This document shows positions 33,329 to 42,562 of a stretch of 48,652 bases of DNA, piece by piece. The stretch covers positions 1 to 48,652 of the forward strand of contig CAAEPE010000031.1 in assembly GCA_900757795.1 (NCBI GenBank), given 5' to 3'. This DNA comes from an uncultured Phascolarctobacterium sp. GTDB taxonomy: Bacteria > Bacillota > Negativicutes > Acidaminococcales > Acidaminococcaceae. A model generated the notes under the pieces. The model had not been told where the DNA came from, searched no databases, and saw nothing but the letters and a program-made list of their open reading frames with translations. Both the position numbers and the translations under genes were made by a program. Every line of letters starts with the position of its first letter. Within the stretch, counting starts at the first letter, position 1.

Positions 33329-33345
33329 TAAGCGCACTGCGCTTA
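33329..33345. repeat. Hairpin between ddl and ftsQ
   Basis: 7-bp stem TAAGCGC/GCGCTTA with a 3-nt loop. The minus-strand downstream sequence is only moderately T-rich (TTTGCTTTA), so it is a weak terminator or a processing stem at most. Confidence 0.4.
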
Positions 33346-33367
33346 GTGAAAGATAATCGCTTGTTTA

Positions 33368-34306
33368 TTATTTAGCAGTCAGCAAAATACGCTCGCATAA
33401 ATCAGGAAAACTGATTCCGACTGCGGCAGCAGCCTTGGGCACCAAGCTGGTTGGAGTCATACCGGGAACAGTATTAGCCTCCAAAACAAAACCCTGTCCC
33501 TGCTCGTTGAGCATCACGTCGATACGCGCTACGCCGCTAAGTCCCAAAACCTTATAGGCAGCAACGGCAAGCTTCTGTACATGCTCGGTAATTGCCGCAT
33601 CCAACGGAGCCGGACAATGATAATCTGTAGCACCCTTAGTATATTTAGAATGAAAATCGTAAGCGCCGCTGTGAGGAGCAATCCAAATTACTGGCAGCGG
33701 TTTTATCTCACCTTTTTCTTCCATCAGCGCCACAGTCAGCTCTTTGCCTTGAATACATTCTTCTGCCAGCACATTATCGGAATAAGAAAATGCATCGGTT
33801 AAAGCAGCTTCAATTTGGTCAGCTTCTTTGGCAATAGTTACGCCAATACTGGAGCCTTGGCTGGCAGCTTTAATAACTACTGGCAGGCCAAAGGCTTCTA
33901 AAATATGCGCTTTGACAGCAGCCAAATCGCCAGCCTCGCACTTGTTGATAATCAAGCAGCGGGGAGTAGAAACGCCTGCGGATTGCAAATACCGCTTGGT
34001 AGCCGCTTTATCCATACTTACTGCGCTGGCTAAAACGCCGCAGCCAGTATAGGGAATTCCTGCCGCCTCTAAAATACTTTGCAGACGGCCATCCTCGCCG
34101 TATTTACCATGAACTGCGTTAAAAACCACCTTTGCGCCCATGGCGTGCAGTGTGGCAAGCAGCCGGTCAGGAACCAGCTCTACCTCTTTTGCATTATAAC
34201 CTTTTTCTCGCAAAGCAGCGGCAATGGCACCGCCAGTAACGCGGGAAATATCTGCTTCCGAAGAAGGTCCACCTAAAACAACAGCAATTACATCTTGCTT
34301 CATCAT
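33368..34306 (-). CDS. ddl: D-alanine--D-alanine ligase
   Basis: 312-aa ATP-grasp ligase that makes D-Ala-D-Ala for the pentapeptide. It has the N-terminal VVLGGPSSEADIS glycine loop, AVHGKYGEDGRLQ, PYTGCGVLASAVSMDK, LPVVIKAASQGSSIGV, and late catalytic segments RIDVMLNEQGQGFVLEANTVPGMTPTSLVPKAA with the metal ligands Asp, Glu and Asn. It overlaps murC by 4 bp. The S-x-M-K region and Tyr in KGATDYHCPAP fit D-Ala rather than D-Lac specificity, but this is inference. Confidence 0.96.
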   Translation of the reverse strand: MMKQDVIAVVLGGPSSEADISRVTGGAIAAALREKGYNAKEVELVPDRLLATLHAMGAKVVFNAVHGKYGEDGRLQSILEAAGIPYTGCGVLASAVSMDKAATKRYLQSAGVSTPRCLIINKCEAGDLAAVKAHILEAFGLPVVIKAASQGSSIGVTIAKEADQIEAALTDAFSYSDNVLAEECIQGKELTVALMEEKGEIKPLPVIWIAPHSGAYDFHSKYTKGATDYHCPAPLDAAITEHVQKLAVAAYKVLGLSGVARIDVMLNEQGQGFVLEANTVPGMTPTSLVPKAAAAVGISFPDLCERILLTAK

Positions 34307-35697
34307 TTTGCATTACGCTCCAATTCTCTTACTAATTCCTCACCAATTTTAAAAACATCACCGGCGCCCATAGTCATAATCAAATCTCCGGGACGAGCCT
34401 GCTCCTGCAAATATTCCTCTGCTTTTGCCAAACGCGGAATATACTGCACTGTTTGACCAGTAGCAGAGGCAATTCCTTTGGCTAAGGCTGCACTGGATAC
34501 GCCGGGAATAGGCGCTTCACTGGCAGCATAAATATCTGTTAAAATCAATTGGTCACATTCTTTAAAGCACTCACAGAATTCATCAAACAAAAGTTTAGTG
34601 CGGCTGTAACGATGAGGCTGAAACACGCATAAAAGGCGCTGTGGCTTAGTCTGCCGCGCAGCCTTCAAGGTCACGCTGATTTCTGTGGGATGATGAGCAT
34701 AATCGTCAACTACCCACACGCCGTTAACCTTACCTTTGGTTTCAAAACGGCGTTTGGCGCCGCCAAATTTATACAGCGAAGCCAAAATTTTATCAACAGC
34801 AATGCCCATTGCACGCGCCGCCGCAAACGCGCCCACAGAATTAAGCACATTATGACGGCCCGGCACAATCAAGCGCACTTCTGTAATAAATTTATCTTGA
34901 TAATATAATTGGTAGGTGGTACCGTTGACGCTGTAAACAATATTTTTTGCCGTATAATCAGCGTCTTCGTCCTCCACACCATAGGTAATGACATCCTTAT
35001 CAGTCTCTTTTGCTAAACGGCATACCTTGGGATTATCGGCGCACAAAATTGCTTTGCCGCCCTTCTTGATATTGCTTAAAAATTGCTTAAAGGCTTGATA
35101 AATATTTTCCTCGGTACCGTAATGATCTAAATGGTCATCCTCAATATTAGTCACCACAGCCAGCTGAGGATAAAATTTTAAGAAAGAGCCGTCGCTTTCG
35201 TCAGCTTCAGCAATAACAAAAGGACCGTGACCGTTTAATGCGTTACCGCCTAAGCCGCTCACCTCGCCGCCAATAACTACCGTGGGATCAACGCCGCTTT
35301 CGGCAGCAATGCAGGAAATCATAGCGCTGGTAGTAGTTTTGCCGTGAGCTCCGGCTACCGCTACGCCCTTAGCATCATTTAAAAGAGCAGCTAATACATC
35401 ACTGCGATGCAAAACCGGGATGTTGCGTTTTTGTGCAGCCACAAGCTCCGGATTATCTTCGTGAATGGCCGAAGATACAACTACCGCATCGGCGTCGTCC
35501 ACTTGACAAGCATCATGCCCCATAAATACCATGGCGCCCTCCTCTGCCAAATGAGCCGACATGTGTCCGGCATTTAAGTCAGAACCGCTTACGTCGTAAC
35601 CGCGTTTAATCAGTACATAAGCAATGGCGCTCATACCGGCACCGCCAATGCCGATAAAATGTATGTTATGCAGATTAGCTAATTTATTGTCAGCCAC
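34303..35697 (-). CDS. murC: UDP-N-acetylmuramate--L-alanine ligase
   Basis: 464-aa Mur ligase that adds L-Ala to UDP-MurNAc. Landmarks are the N-terminal HFIGIGGAGMSAIAYVL Rossmann loop, P-loop GAHGKTTTSAM, NIEDDHLDHYG, and the C-terminal VDDYAHHPTEI and FQPHRYSRT. GTG is the start, with GGAGG 7 nt upstream. It sits directly after murG and before ddl. In many Firmicutes and Proteobacteria murB follows murC; here it does not. Confidence 0.98.
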   Translation of the reverse strand: MADNKLANLHNIHFIGIGGAGMSAIAYVLIKRGYDVSGSDLNAGHMSAHLAEEGAMVFMGHDACQVDDADAVVVSSAIHEDNPELVAAQKRNIPVLHRSDVLAALLNDAKGVAVAGAHGKTTTSAMISCIAAESGVDPTVVIGGEVSGLGGNALNGHGPFVIAEADESDGSFLKFYPQLAVVTNIEDDHLDHYGTEENIYQAFKQFLSNIKKGGKAILCADNPKVCRLAKETDKDVITYGVEDEDADYTAKNIVYSVNGTTYQLYYQDKFITEVRLIVPGRHNVLNSVGAFAAARAMGIAVDKILASLYKFGGAKRRFETKGKVNGVWVVDDYAHHPTEISVTLKAARQTKPQRLLCVFQPHRYSRTKLLFDEFCECFKECDQLILTDIYAASEAPIPGVSSAALAKGIASATGQTVQYIPRLAKAEEYLQEQARPGDLIMTMGAGDVFKIGEELVRELERNAK

Positions 35698-35709
35698 AGG
35701 ATAACCTCC

Positions 35710-36813
35710 CTATTTTTTAATCAAAGCCAATGCCTGTTTGGCAATATTCTCTGCTGCCTGCGGCTTACCCAAGCTTTTGGCTGCCGCCTGCATTTTTTCT
35801 AAATCTTTATGGTGTAACAGTAAATGCTCGATAGCTTCTAAAACACTTTCGCCGTTAAGCTCTTTATCTAAAATTACTTTAGCAGCGCCTTTTGCCTCTA
35901 CGGCGCGAGCATTAAACTCCTGATGATTAGCCGTAGCGTAAGGATACGGCACTAAAATTGAAGGCACTCCTTTAGCCATCAGCTCCGCTAAGCCAATAGC
36001 TCCGGCGCGGAACACGGCTAAATCTGCCGCAGCCAAGGCCACGGGCATATTATGCAGATACGGCTTGATAATAATATTTGCGCCTACACCGCCGCGTTTT
36101 TTTATCTCTGCCATATACTGCTCGTAATTAACGTCGCCGGTAGCATGCAGCACCTGCACCTCCTGTCTATCAGAAAGCGCAAACTCCGCCTCCAACATAG
36201 CTTTATTGATACTGCGGGCGCCGCGACTGCCGCCGGAAACCAATACGGTTTTCTTGTTCGAATCCAATCCCAACTCTGCCAAAGCGGCTTTACGCTCGTG
36301 CTCCAAAATTTCTGTACGAATAGGATTACCGGTGTAAACTAGGTCGGCCTTACCGTGAAAATATTTTCCAGCTTCCTTATAGCCTAAAAAAACTTTTTGT
36401 ACATAACGAGACAAAATTTTGTTTGTGACGCCGGGCATAGCGTTCTGTTCCTGAATACAGCAGGGAATATTATGCAGCGCCGCCATATAGACAACCGGAC
36501 CGCAAACATAACCGCCCGTGCCAATCACAAGGTCAGGCTTTTCTTTTTTGATAACCTGATACGCGTCGTACAAGCCTTCAAAAAGCTTGCCTACGCTGCG
36601 CAAAGTATCCAGGCTCAAGCTGCGCTTAAAGCCAGCTACCTCTATAAATCTTAAAGGATAACCATATCTAGGAATAATATCCTTTTCCAACCCTTGCTTA
36701 GTACCGACAAAAATAATTTCTGCCTCGGAGTGAAGCTTTTTTATTTGGTCGGCAATAGTCAGAGCCGGATAAATATGACCTCCGGTACCGCCGCCGGAAA
36801 GAATAACCTTCAC
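35710..36813 (-). CDS. murG: UDP-GlcNAc transferase MurG
   Basis: Adds GlcNAc to lipid I to form lipid II at the inner membrane face. 367 aa from the GTG at 36813. The N-terminal VKVILSGGGTGGHIYPALTIAD, PDLVIGTGGYVCGPVVYMAA, QEQNAMPG and C-terminal RAGAIGLAELMAKGVPSILVPYPYATANHQ are the donor and acceptor sites. The GTG is chosen because GGAGGG is about 6 nt upstream and the family starts at this position; an ATG 11 codons earlier overlaps murD. ftsW, which usually precedes murG, is absent. Confidence 0.97.
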   Translation of the reverse strand: MKVILSGGGTGGHIYPALTIADQIKKLHSEAEIIFVGTKQGLEKDIIPRYGYPLRFIEVAGFKRSLSLDTLRSVGKLFEGLYDAYQVIKKEKPDLVIGTGGYVCGPVVYMAALHNIPCCIQEQNAMPGVTNKILSRYVQKVFLGYKEAGKYFHGKADLVYTGNPIRTEILEHERKAALAELGLDSNKKTVLVSGGSRGARSINKAMLEAEFALSDRQEVQVLHATGDVNYEQYMAEIKKRGGVGANIIIKPYLHNMPVALAAADLAVFRAGAIGLAELMAKGVPSILVPYPYATANHQEFNARAVEAKGAAKVILDKELNGESVLEAIEHLLLHHKDLEKMQAAAKSLGKPQAAENIAKQALALIKK

Positions 36814-36829
36814 TAGTTTCCCTCCTCCC

Positions 36830-38194
36830 TTAGAGCGGCAGGTCATTTACCAATTGCTTAAAAAAGCGTCCGCGCTCAGGATAGTTTTTAAACATATCAT
36901 AAGACGAGCAGGCAGGCGAAAGCAAAACCACCTGCGGCGGCTCGGCAATCCTGTAAGCCTTATGTACCGCATCCTCAAAGGAATCCGCCAAAAGAATATT
37001 TTTTACACCCGCTGCTTTAGCAGCCTCATAAAAACGCTCCTTCGCCGCTCCTAAAAGGATCAATGCATCACATTTTTCTTTGACTAAATTCATCATTGGC
37101 GCCAGTTCCGTCAGCTTATCGTGACCGCCGGCCAAAAGAATGACGTGACCTTTGGCAAAAGCCTCCAATGCTTTAATCGCCGAATCAGTATTAGTCGCTT
37201 TGGAATCGTTATAATAGGGCACGCCTTTAACGGTCTTGACATATTCCAGGCGATGCTCAATGCTGCGAAAATTGCGCAGCACATCTGCCATATCAGCTAC
37301 GGACACACCGGCAAAATAACCGCAGGCAATAGCTGCCAGCACATTTTCCTCATTGTGACCGCCAAAAAGATGCAGCTCGTCTATATTACAAACAACATTC
37401 GTTGTATTATTCCATTTTATCACAAAATTACCGTTTTGCATAAAAATTCCTGCGGGCAAAATGGTTTTTCTGCTAAAAAAACAAATTTGTCCCTTACTTT
37501 CCTCAGCCCAGCTGCGAACCTCCGGGTCATCGTAATTGAGGACAGTAATTTGCTGCGCTCCCTGCCGACGAAAAATATTTTTTTTCGCTTCACCATAAGC
37601 CGCCATTGTATGATGACGCTCCAAATGGTCGGGAGTTAAATTTAAGATTACAGCTATATCCGGACAAAAGCTTTTTACTTTTTCCAGCTGAAAGCTGCTT
37701 AGCTCTGCTGCCAGCCAACCATTGGCAGGCAAATGCTCAATTTCCTTGGATAAGGCCAAGCCAATATTGCCGCCCACTGCACTGGGCACTGGCAGGCGTT
37801 TAAACATTTCGCCCACGATAGTCGTGGTGGTAGTTTTACCATTGGTACCAGTGATAGCAGCCATGTGTCCTTGATAAAGGCGATATCCCAGCTCTACCTC
37901 GCTGATTACTTCCAATCCTTGAGTTTCAGCTAAAATTACATTTTCATTATCGCAGGGTATTCCCGGCGACAAAACCATAGTATCAGCTTGAGCTAAAATT
38001 TTTTGCAAGGCATCGCCGCCAATAACCAAGCCGCCGCCCACACACTGCAAGTCTGTGAGCAATTTCTTATCTAAAGCAACAGGTTCATCATTATATAAAA
38101 ACACCTGCCGCTGATGCTGCGCCAGCACCTCTGCCGCACCCTTACCGCTGATGCCTGCGCCATATACGATTACAGCTTTTTTTTCATTATTCAT
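36830..38194 (-). CDS. murD: UDP-MurNAc-L-alanine--D-glutamate ligase
   Basis: 454-aa Mur ligase adding D-Glu. It has VIVYGAGISGKGAAEVL at the N-terminus and P-loop ITGTNGKTTTTTIVGEM. LNLTPDHLERHHTMAAYGEAKKNIF includes the carbamylated Lys region, and YYNDSKATNTDSAIKAL and LLSPACSSYDMFKNYPERG end the protein. All are standard for MurD. It starts 13 bp after mraY and ends 16 bp before the murG start, leaving no room for ftsW. Confidence 0.98.
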   Translation of the reverse strand: MNNEKKAVIVYGAGISGKGAAEVLAQHQRQVFLYNDEPVALDKKLLTDLQCVGGGLVIGGDALQKILAQADTMVLSPGIPCDNENVILAETQGLEVISEVELGYRLYQGHMAAITGTNGKTTTTTIVGEMFKRLPVPSAVGGNIGLALSKEIEHLPANGWLAAELSSFQLEKVKSFCPDIAVILNLTPDHLERHHTMAAYGEAKKNIFRRQGAQQITVLNYDDPEVRSWAEESKGQICFFSRKTILPAGIFMQNGNFVIKWNNTTNVVCNIDELHLFGGHNEENVLAAIACGYFAGVSVADMADVLRNFRSIEHRLEYVKTVKGVPYYNDSKATNTDSAIKALEAFAKGHVILLAGGHDKLTELAPMMNLVKEKCDALILLGAAKERFYEAAKAAGVKNILLADSFEDAVHKAYRIAEPPQVVLLSPACSSYDMFKNYPERGRFFKQLVNDLPL

Positions 38195-38207
38195 TGCAAG
38201 CTGCCTC

Positions 38208-39170
38208 CTATAAAACTGCTGTCAACCATAAACCTAGGCCAACAGCCGCCAAAACACAGCTAATTATAGTAAAAACAAAAACAACCTTTACTTCTTGCCA
38301 ACCGCCCAATTCAAAATGATGATGCAGCGGTGCCATACGGAAAAATCTCTTGCCGTGAGTCAAACGAAAATAAGCTACTTGAATAATTACAGACAGAGCT
38401 TCCACCACATATACGCCGCCGATAATCACCAGCAGCAGTTCCGTATGCGTCAGGAGCGCCAATGCCGCCACGCCGCCTCCTAAAGCCAGACTGCCTGTAT
38501 CACCCATAAATACGCGTGCCGGATGACGATTAAACAGCAAAAAGCCCAAGCAGGCTCCGGTCAAGCCCAACGCAAAACCGCTTACATCCAACATTCCCTG
38601 CATGTAAGCAATCCCCGCAAAAGCTAGGGTTACAGGCAAACTCACAAAGGAAACCAGTCCATCCAAGCCGTCAGTTAAATTTACAGCGTTAGTGGTGCCT
38701 ACCAACAAAATAAAGCTTAAAACATAATAAGCCCAACCAAAATCAAAGGTCATATTCAGCAGCGGTACCCACAGAGTTGTTTGCTGTAAATGAGTTTCCG
38801 CAAAATAAACATAAGCGCCAGCCAAAATAAATTGCAGCAAAAATTTTTGCTTAGCCGTCAAGCCTAAATTACGCTTCATCACAACCTTAATATAATCGTC
38901 GATAAAACCTATAACAGCGTGACCTAAGGTCAGCACCAACGCCATAATTACTGCAGGCGTAAATTTGCCCCAAAACAAAGCCACAATCAACGCCGCCAGC
39001 ATCATCAGCCCGCCCATAGTAGGCGTGCCGCTTTTCTGCATATGGCTGGCCGGTCCGCATTCGCGGATGGATTGACCAAATTTTAATTTATGTAAAAACG
39101 GAATCAGCACCGGACCAATCAACGCGCAAACGATGAAGGCGGTAGCCGGGATTGCAACTAACTTCAGCAT
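38208..39170 (-). CDS. mraY: Phospho-MurNAc-pentapeptide translocase MraY
   Basis: Transfers phospho-MurNAc-pentapeptide to undecaprenyl phosphate, giving lipid I. The 320-aa polytopic protein has about ten hydrophobic helices. It carries the motifs KSGTPTMGG, VIGFIDDYIKV, NAVNLTDGLDGL, GFLLFNRHPARVFMGDTGSLALGG and the histidine-rich APLHHHFELGGWQE. The ATG at 39170 is preferred over the TTG five codons upstream, since AGGGG lies 7 nt before it. Confidence 0.98.
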   Translation of the reverse strand: MLKLVAIPATAFIVCALIGPVLIPFLHKLKFGQSIRECGPASHMQKSGTPTMGGLMMLAALIVALFWGKFTPAVIMALVLTLGHAVIGFIDDYIKVVMKRNLGLTAKQKFLLQFILAGAYVYFAETHLQQTTLWVPLLNMTFDFGWAYYVLSFILLVGTTNAVNLTDGLDGLVSFVSLPVTLAFAGIAYMQGMLDVSGFALGLTGACLGFLLFNRHPARVFMGDTGSLALGGGVAALALLTHTELLLVIIGGVYVVEALSVIIQVAYFRLTHGKRFFRMAPLHHHFELGGWQEVKVVFVFTIISCVLAAVGLGLWLTAVL

Positions 39171-39199
39171 TTCGTTACCCCTCAAAAAAATTTTATCTT

Positions 39200-40564
39200 T
39201 TATTTAAATATTTCCAGCATTTTGCCTACCTGCATGGTGTTGGAGCCCTTCAACAAAATTATATCGCCTGCGTCCGCCAAGCAGCGCAGTTTATCCTCCG
39301 CCTCCTGCCGGTTGGCGCAATGCACGGCGTTACCGCCACGTTTTATAGCTTCGTCAGTAATATATGCAGCCTCCTGACCATAGGTCAGCACAAAATCTAC
39401 ACCGTATTCTACGGCCCAACGTCCTACACGGCGGTGAGCTTCTTCGCTGATGGCGCCAAGTTCCAACATATCCGCCAGCACAGCGATGGTACGTCCCTTA
39501 CCGCTGCCGGCTTTTTTAGCTTCTGCCAAAGTTTTCAGCGCCGCCTCCATGGAAGCTGGACTGGCGTTATAAGCGTCGTTGATAAAGGTAATGTCGCCAA
39601 TGTAAATAATTTCCTGACGGCTGCCAGTCAAGCGGGCAGTTGCCAAAGCCTTCGCGCTGTCCTCCATGCTTACGCCATAGCAGGCAGCACCGGCGATGGC
39701 AGACAAAGCGTTGTAAACATTATGCTCGCCAATCAGCTGCAAGCGTACCTTAACGCTGCTGCCGCTGGCTTTTTCCGTGCAGGTAAAGGTAGTGCCAAAA
39801 GCAGCCGTCACAATATCGCTGCCGCGGTAATCACAGTTGGCACCCATACCAAAATAAATTACTTTAGCTTTGGTTTTTTCTGCTGCTTTAACTACGTATT
39901 CATTATCGCCGTTCAAAACGGCAAAGCCGTCCGCAGGCAGATTTTCCACAATTTCGCTTTTGGCTTTGCCGATATTTTCCATGCTGCCTAAAAGCTCCAT
40001 GTGCGTTTCGCCCACATTGGTAATCAAGCCGCTGTCCGGCTCGGCAATTTGACACAGCTCGGCAATTTGTCCCAAGCCGCGCATACCCATTTCTACCACC
40101 GCAATATCCGTATCCGGCTGAATGTCCAGCAAGGTTTTAGGCAGACCAATTTCATTATTAAAATTGCCCTGAGTTTTAAGCACCTTATATTTAGCGCCTA
40201 AGCAGGCAGCTAAAAGGTCTTTGGTAGATGTTTTGCCATTGGAGCCGGTGATAGCAAAAACTTTTAAGCACTGCTGCTTCATTCTGTAAGCGTGAGCCAG
40301 CTGCTGATAAGCCTTCAAAGTATCCTCTACTTTAAAAACGGCAACGTTGGCAGGCAGGGGCTCAATTTCATGAGAAATAACTACCCCGGCAGCACCAAGC
40401 TCCACCGCCTTGGAACAATAATCATGACCGTCAAAATTACCGCCTTTTAAAGCCACAAAAAGCTCGCCTGGCTGCACAGCGCGAGAATCCGTGGTAATGC
40501 CTGTAAAAGCAAAATCTTCACACACGGCCTTAGTAGCCGCTACAATTTCACTGGTCTTCAGCAT
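39200..40564 (-). CDS. murF: UDP-MurNAc-tripeptide--D-Ala-D-Ala ligase
   Basis: 454-aa Mur ligase that finishes the pentapeptide with the dipeptide from Ddl. It has TTDSRAVQPGELFVAL at the N-terminus, P-loop ITGSNGKTSTKDLLAA, VVEMGMRGLGQIAELCQ, NVGETHMELLGS and FINDAYNASPASMEAAL. Length is normal. It overlaps murE by 7 bp (translation coupling). Confidence 0.97.
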   Translation of the reverse strand: MLKTSEIVAATKAVCEDFAFTGITTDSRAVQPGELFVALKGGNFDGHDYCSKAVELGAAGVVISHEIEPLPANVAVFKVEDTLKAYQQLAHAYRMKQQCLKVFAITGSNGKTSTKDLLAACLGAKYKVLKTQGNFNNEIGLPKTLLDIQPDTDIAVVEMGMRGLGQIAELCQIAEPDSGLITNVGETHMELLGSMENIGKAKSEIVENLPADGFAVLNGDNEYVVKAAEKTKAKVIYFGMGANCDYRGSDIVTAAFGTTFTCTEKASGSSVKVRLQLIGEHNVYNALSAIAGAACYGVSMEDSAKALATARLTGSRQEIIYIGDITFINDAYNASPASMEAALKTLAEAKKAGSGKGRTIAVLADMLELGAISEEAHRRVGRWAVEYGVDFVLTYGQEAAYITDEAIKRGGNAVHCANRQEAEDKLRCLADAGDIILLKGSNTMQVGKMLEIFK

Positions 40565-42045
40565 TTTTTATCACTCCAATATTCCGTAACAACCTCTTTA
40601 TCGTCAAAATGAATAGTTCTGTCTTTCAAAATTTGATAATTTTCGTGCCCCTTACCGGCAATCATAATTACGTCGTTATCCTCTGCATGAGCCAAAGCAA
40701 AATGAATGGCTTCGCGTCTGTCAGCCAAACGGAAAACCTCTTTGCCGGCGGGAATATCCTGCAGCGCCGTAAAAATTTCGTCGATAATCAGCTCTGGATC
40801 TTCGGTACGCGGATTGTCGCTGGTAACGACAACCTTATCTGCCAGCTGCAAAGCCAACGCACCCATGATAGGACGCTTTTTGTTGTCGCGGTCACCGCCG
40901 CAGCCGAAAACCACCCAAAGCTTGCCCTTCGTAATAGAGCGCGCCGTTTTCAGTACGTTTTCCAAACCGTCGGGAGTGTGCGCATAATCTACGATAACTG
41001 TATAGGGCTGGCCTGCCTCCACCAACTGGAAGCGTCCGGGAACGCCGTCAAAGCCATCCAATACAGCAATAATTGTTTTCTTAGCAATATTTTCTGCCAG
41101 CATGGCCGCCACGGTGCCCATAACATTGTACACATTAAACTCACCGGTAATTTTTAGCTCTAAATCCATTTCTCCAACGGGAGTAGCAAGCACAAGCTGC
41201 ATAGCTTTGGGAGCAACGGTAAAGCTTAATGGATAAATATCATTGGTATGCTCCTTGCCGTAGGTCAAGGTCTTAGCTTTAGTGCGCGCCTTAATAATGG
41301 CAGAGCTGGGATCATCCATATTGAACACAGCATTTTTATTGGGTTTACCACCATCAGTCAAATGCTCAAACAACAAACTTTTAGCGTCGCGATAATTTTC
41401 CATGGTTTTATGAAAATCAAGGTGGTCCTGAGTAATATTGGTTAAAACGGCACAGTCATATTCAATTCCGGCTACGCGGTGCAAAGCCAGCGCATGACTG
41501 GAAACCTCCATTACACAGTAATCGCAGCCTGCGCACACCATAGCATACAAAGTTTTCTGCAAATCAACTACGTCGGGAGTAGTATTGTGAGATACGGTTT
41601 CTTCATCTTCAATCATAATATTAATCGTGCCGATTAAACCAACCTTATAGCCGGCATTGCGCAAAATCATGCGAATGATATTAGTAGTAGTAGTTTTGCC
41701 GTTGGTTCCCGTAACGCCAATCATGCGCAGACGTTTACCAGGATAATCATAGAAAAACGGTGTAACCGCTTCCATAGCTGCGCGGCTGTCCGGAACTTTA
41801 AGCAAAGTAATATTAGCGGGAATATTTTCCGGTATATCTTCAACAATTGCTGCTACTGCGCCTTTTTCAGCCGCCATAGCCAAAAATTTATGACCGTCAA
41901 CAGTTGCCCCTTTCAGACAGATAAACAAGCTGCCTGCCTGTACATTGCGGGAATCAGCAGTAATATCAGTAATCATTTTATCGGTACTGCCAAAAATTTC
42001 TGCTACAGGCAATAATTTAAGGAGTAAAGCTAAACTCTTTTCCAT
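40558..42045 (-). CDS. murE: UDP-MurNAc-dipeptide--meso-DAP ligase
   Basis: 495-aa Mur ligase for the third stem residue. It has P-loop VTGTNGKTTTT (111-121), TNITQDHLDFH, and Lys222 in RDAKSLLF as the likely carbamylated residue. The DNPR motif (410-413) is the meso-diaminopimelate specificity signature, in contrast to the motif of L-Lys enzymes, so this cell wall is predicted to be DAP type. AGGAGG precedes the ATG. Between it and ftsL lies a 96-bp gap with an extended -10 and a hairpin, where ftsI/pbpB or spoVD normally sits. Confidence 0.97.
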   Translation of the reverse strand: MEKSLALLLKLLPVAEIFGSTDKMITDITADSRNVQAGSLFICLKGATVDGHKFLAMAAEKGAVAAIVEDIPENIPANITLLKVPDSRAAMEAVTPFFYDYPGKRLRMIGVTGTNGKTTTTNIIRMILRNAGYKVGLIGTINIMIEDEETVSHNTTPDVVDLQKTLYAMVCAGCDYCVMEVSSHALALHRVAGIEYDCAVLTNITQDHLDFHKTMENYRDAKSLLFEHLTDGGKPNKNAVFNMDDPSSAIIKARTKAKTLTYGKEHTNDIYPLSFTVAPKAMQLVLATPVGEMDLELKITGEFNVYNVMGTVAAMLAENIAKKTIIAVLDGFDGVPGRFQLVEAGQPYTVIVDYAHTPDGLENVLKTARSITKGKLWVVFGCGGDRDNKKRPIMGALALQLADKVVVTSDNPRTEDPELIIDEIFTALQDIPAGKEVFRLADRREAIHFALAHAEDNDVIMIAGKGHENYQILKDRTIHFDDKEVVTEYWSDKKC

Positions 42046-42069
42046 ACAAGAAACCTCCTAAATTGAAAG

Positions 42070-42088
42070 GGCAGCCTCTGCGGCTGCC
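42070..42088 (-). terminator. Hairpin upstream of murE
   Basis: Perfect 7-bp stem GGCAGCC/GGCTGCC with a 5-nt loop, followed on the minus strand by CTTTCAATTT. It may be a weak terminator or attenuator in the gap between ftsL and murE, just before the murE Shine-Dalgarno. Confidence 0.45.
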
Positions 42089-42109
42089 TCCTCCTAAATT
42101 CATATGTAA

Positions 42110-42118
42110 ATTATATCA
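42110..42118 (-). promoter_or_regulatory. Extended -10 promoter before murE
   Basis: Minus strand TGATATAAT (TGn-TATAAT) with the TATAAT at 42110-42115, and no clear -35. It would start transcription just upstream of the hairpin at 42070-42088 and murE. Confidence 0.5.
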
Positions 42119-42141
42119 CAAATAACTCTGTCTGACTATGC

Positions 42142-42546
42142 TTATTTAGCGGCTACAGCTAAAGAGTTTGTTTTATTTTTCAAATCCACAGCCTTCACGT
42201 AAATATTGTTGCGGGCAACCTGCATTCCCAAATTTTGCTCTGCCAAACCAATAATTCTTTCAGGGCCTTTGAGCTGTTCCACCTCAATTTTCAGCTCACT
42301 GTTTTTATTTATCAGCATAGTTTCTTCCTGACGCATGGCAATCAATTCCTGCCCCATGTTAGTCATAGTGCAGCTGCGCCAAACTACAACAAAATAGGTA
42401 GCCAAAAATATACATATAACCAGCATGGCAAACTGACGCAAGCCTTTAAACGGGTCACTATTTATTTTTTTTAGTCGCTGAGGTTGAGCCTGTTCTTCAT
42501 ATTGCTGTTCTTCCCAAGCGTAATTATCATATTTTCTGGCTAACAT
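42142..42546 (-). CDS. ftsL: Cell division protein FtsL-like
   Basis: 134-aa bitopic protein with a charged Gln/Glu-rich cytoplasmic tail (1-37), one membrane helix (about 39-56) and a coiled coil (about 62-95, NMGQELIAMRQEETMLINKNSELKIEVEQL). The end RIIGLAEQNLGM is typical of FtsL/DivIC proteins. It sits between rsmH and murE, where ftsL normally lies, 16 bp after the rsmH stop. FtsL works with FtsQ and the septal synthase. Confidence 0.9.
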   Translation of the reverse strand: MLARKYDNYAWEEQQYEEQAQPQRLKKINSDPFKGLRQFAMLVICIFLATYFVVVWRSCTMTNMGQELIAMRQEETMLINKNSELKIEVEQLKGPERIIGLAEQNLGMQVARNNIYVKAVDLKNKTNSLAVAAK

Positions 42547-42562
42547 TTCTTACACGCCCTTT

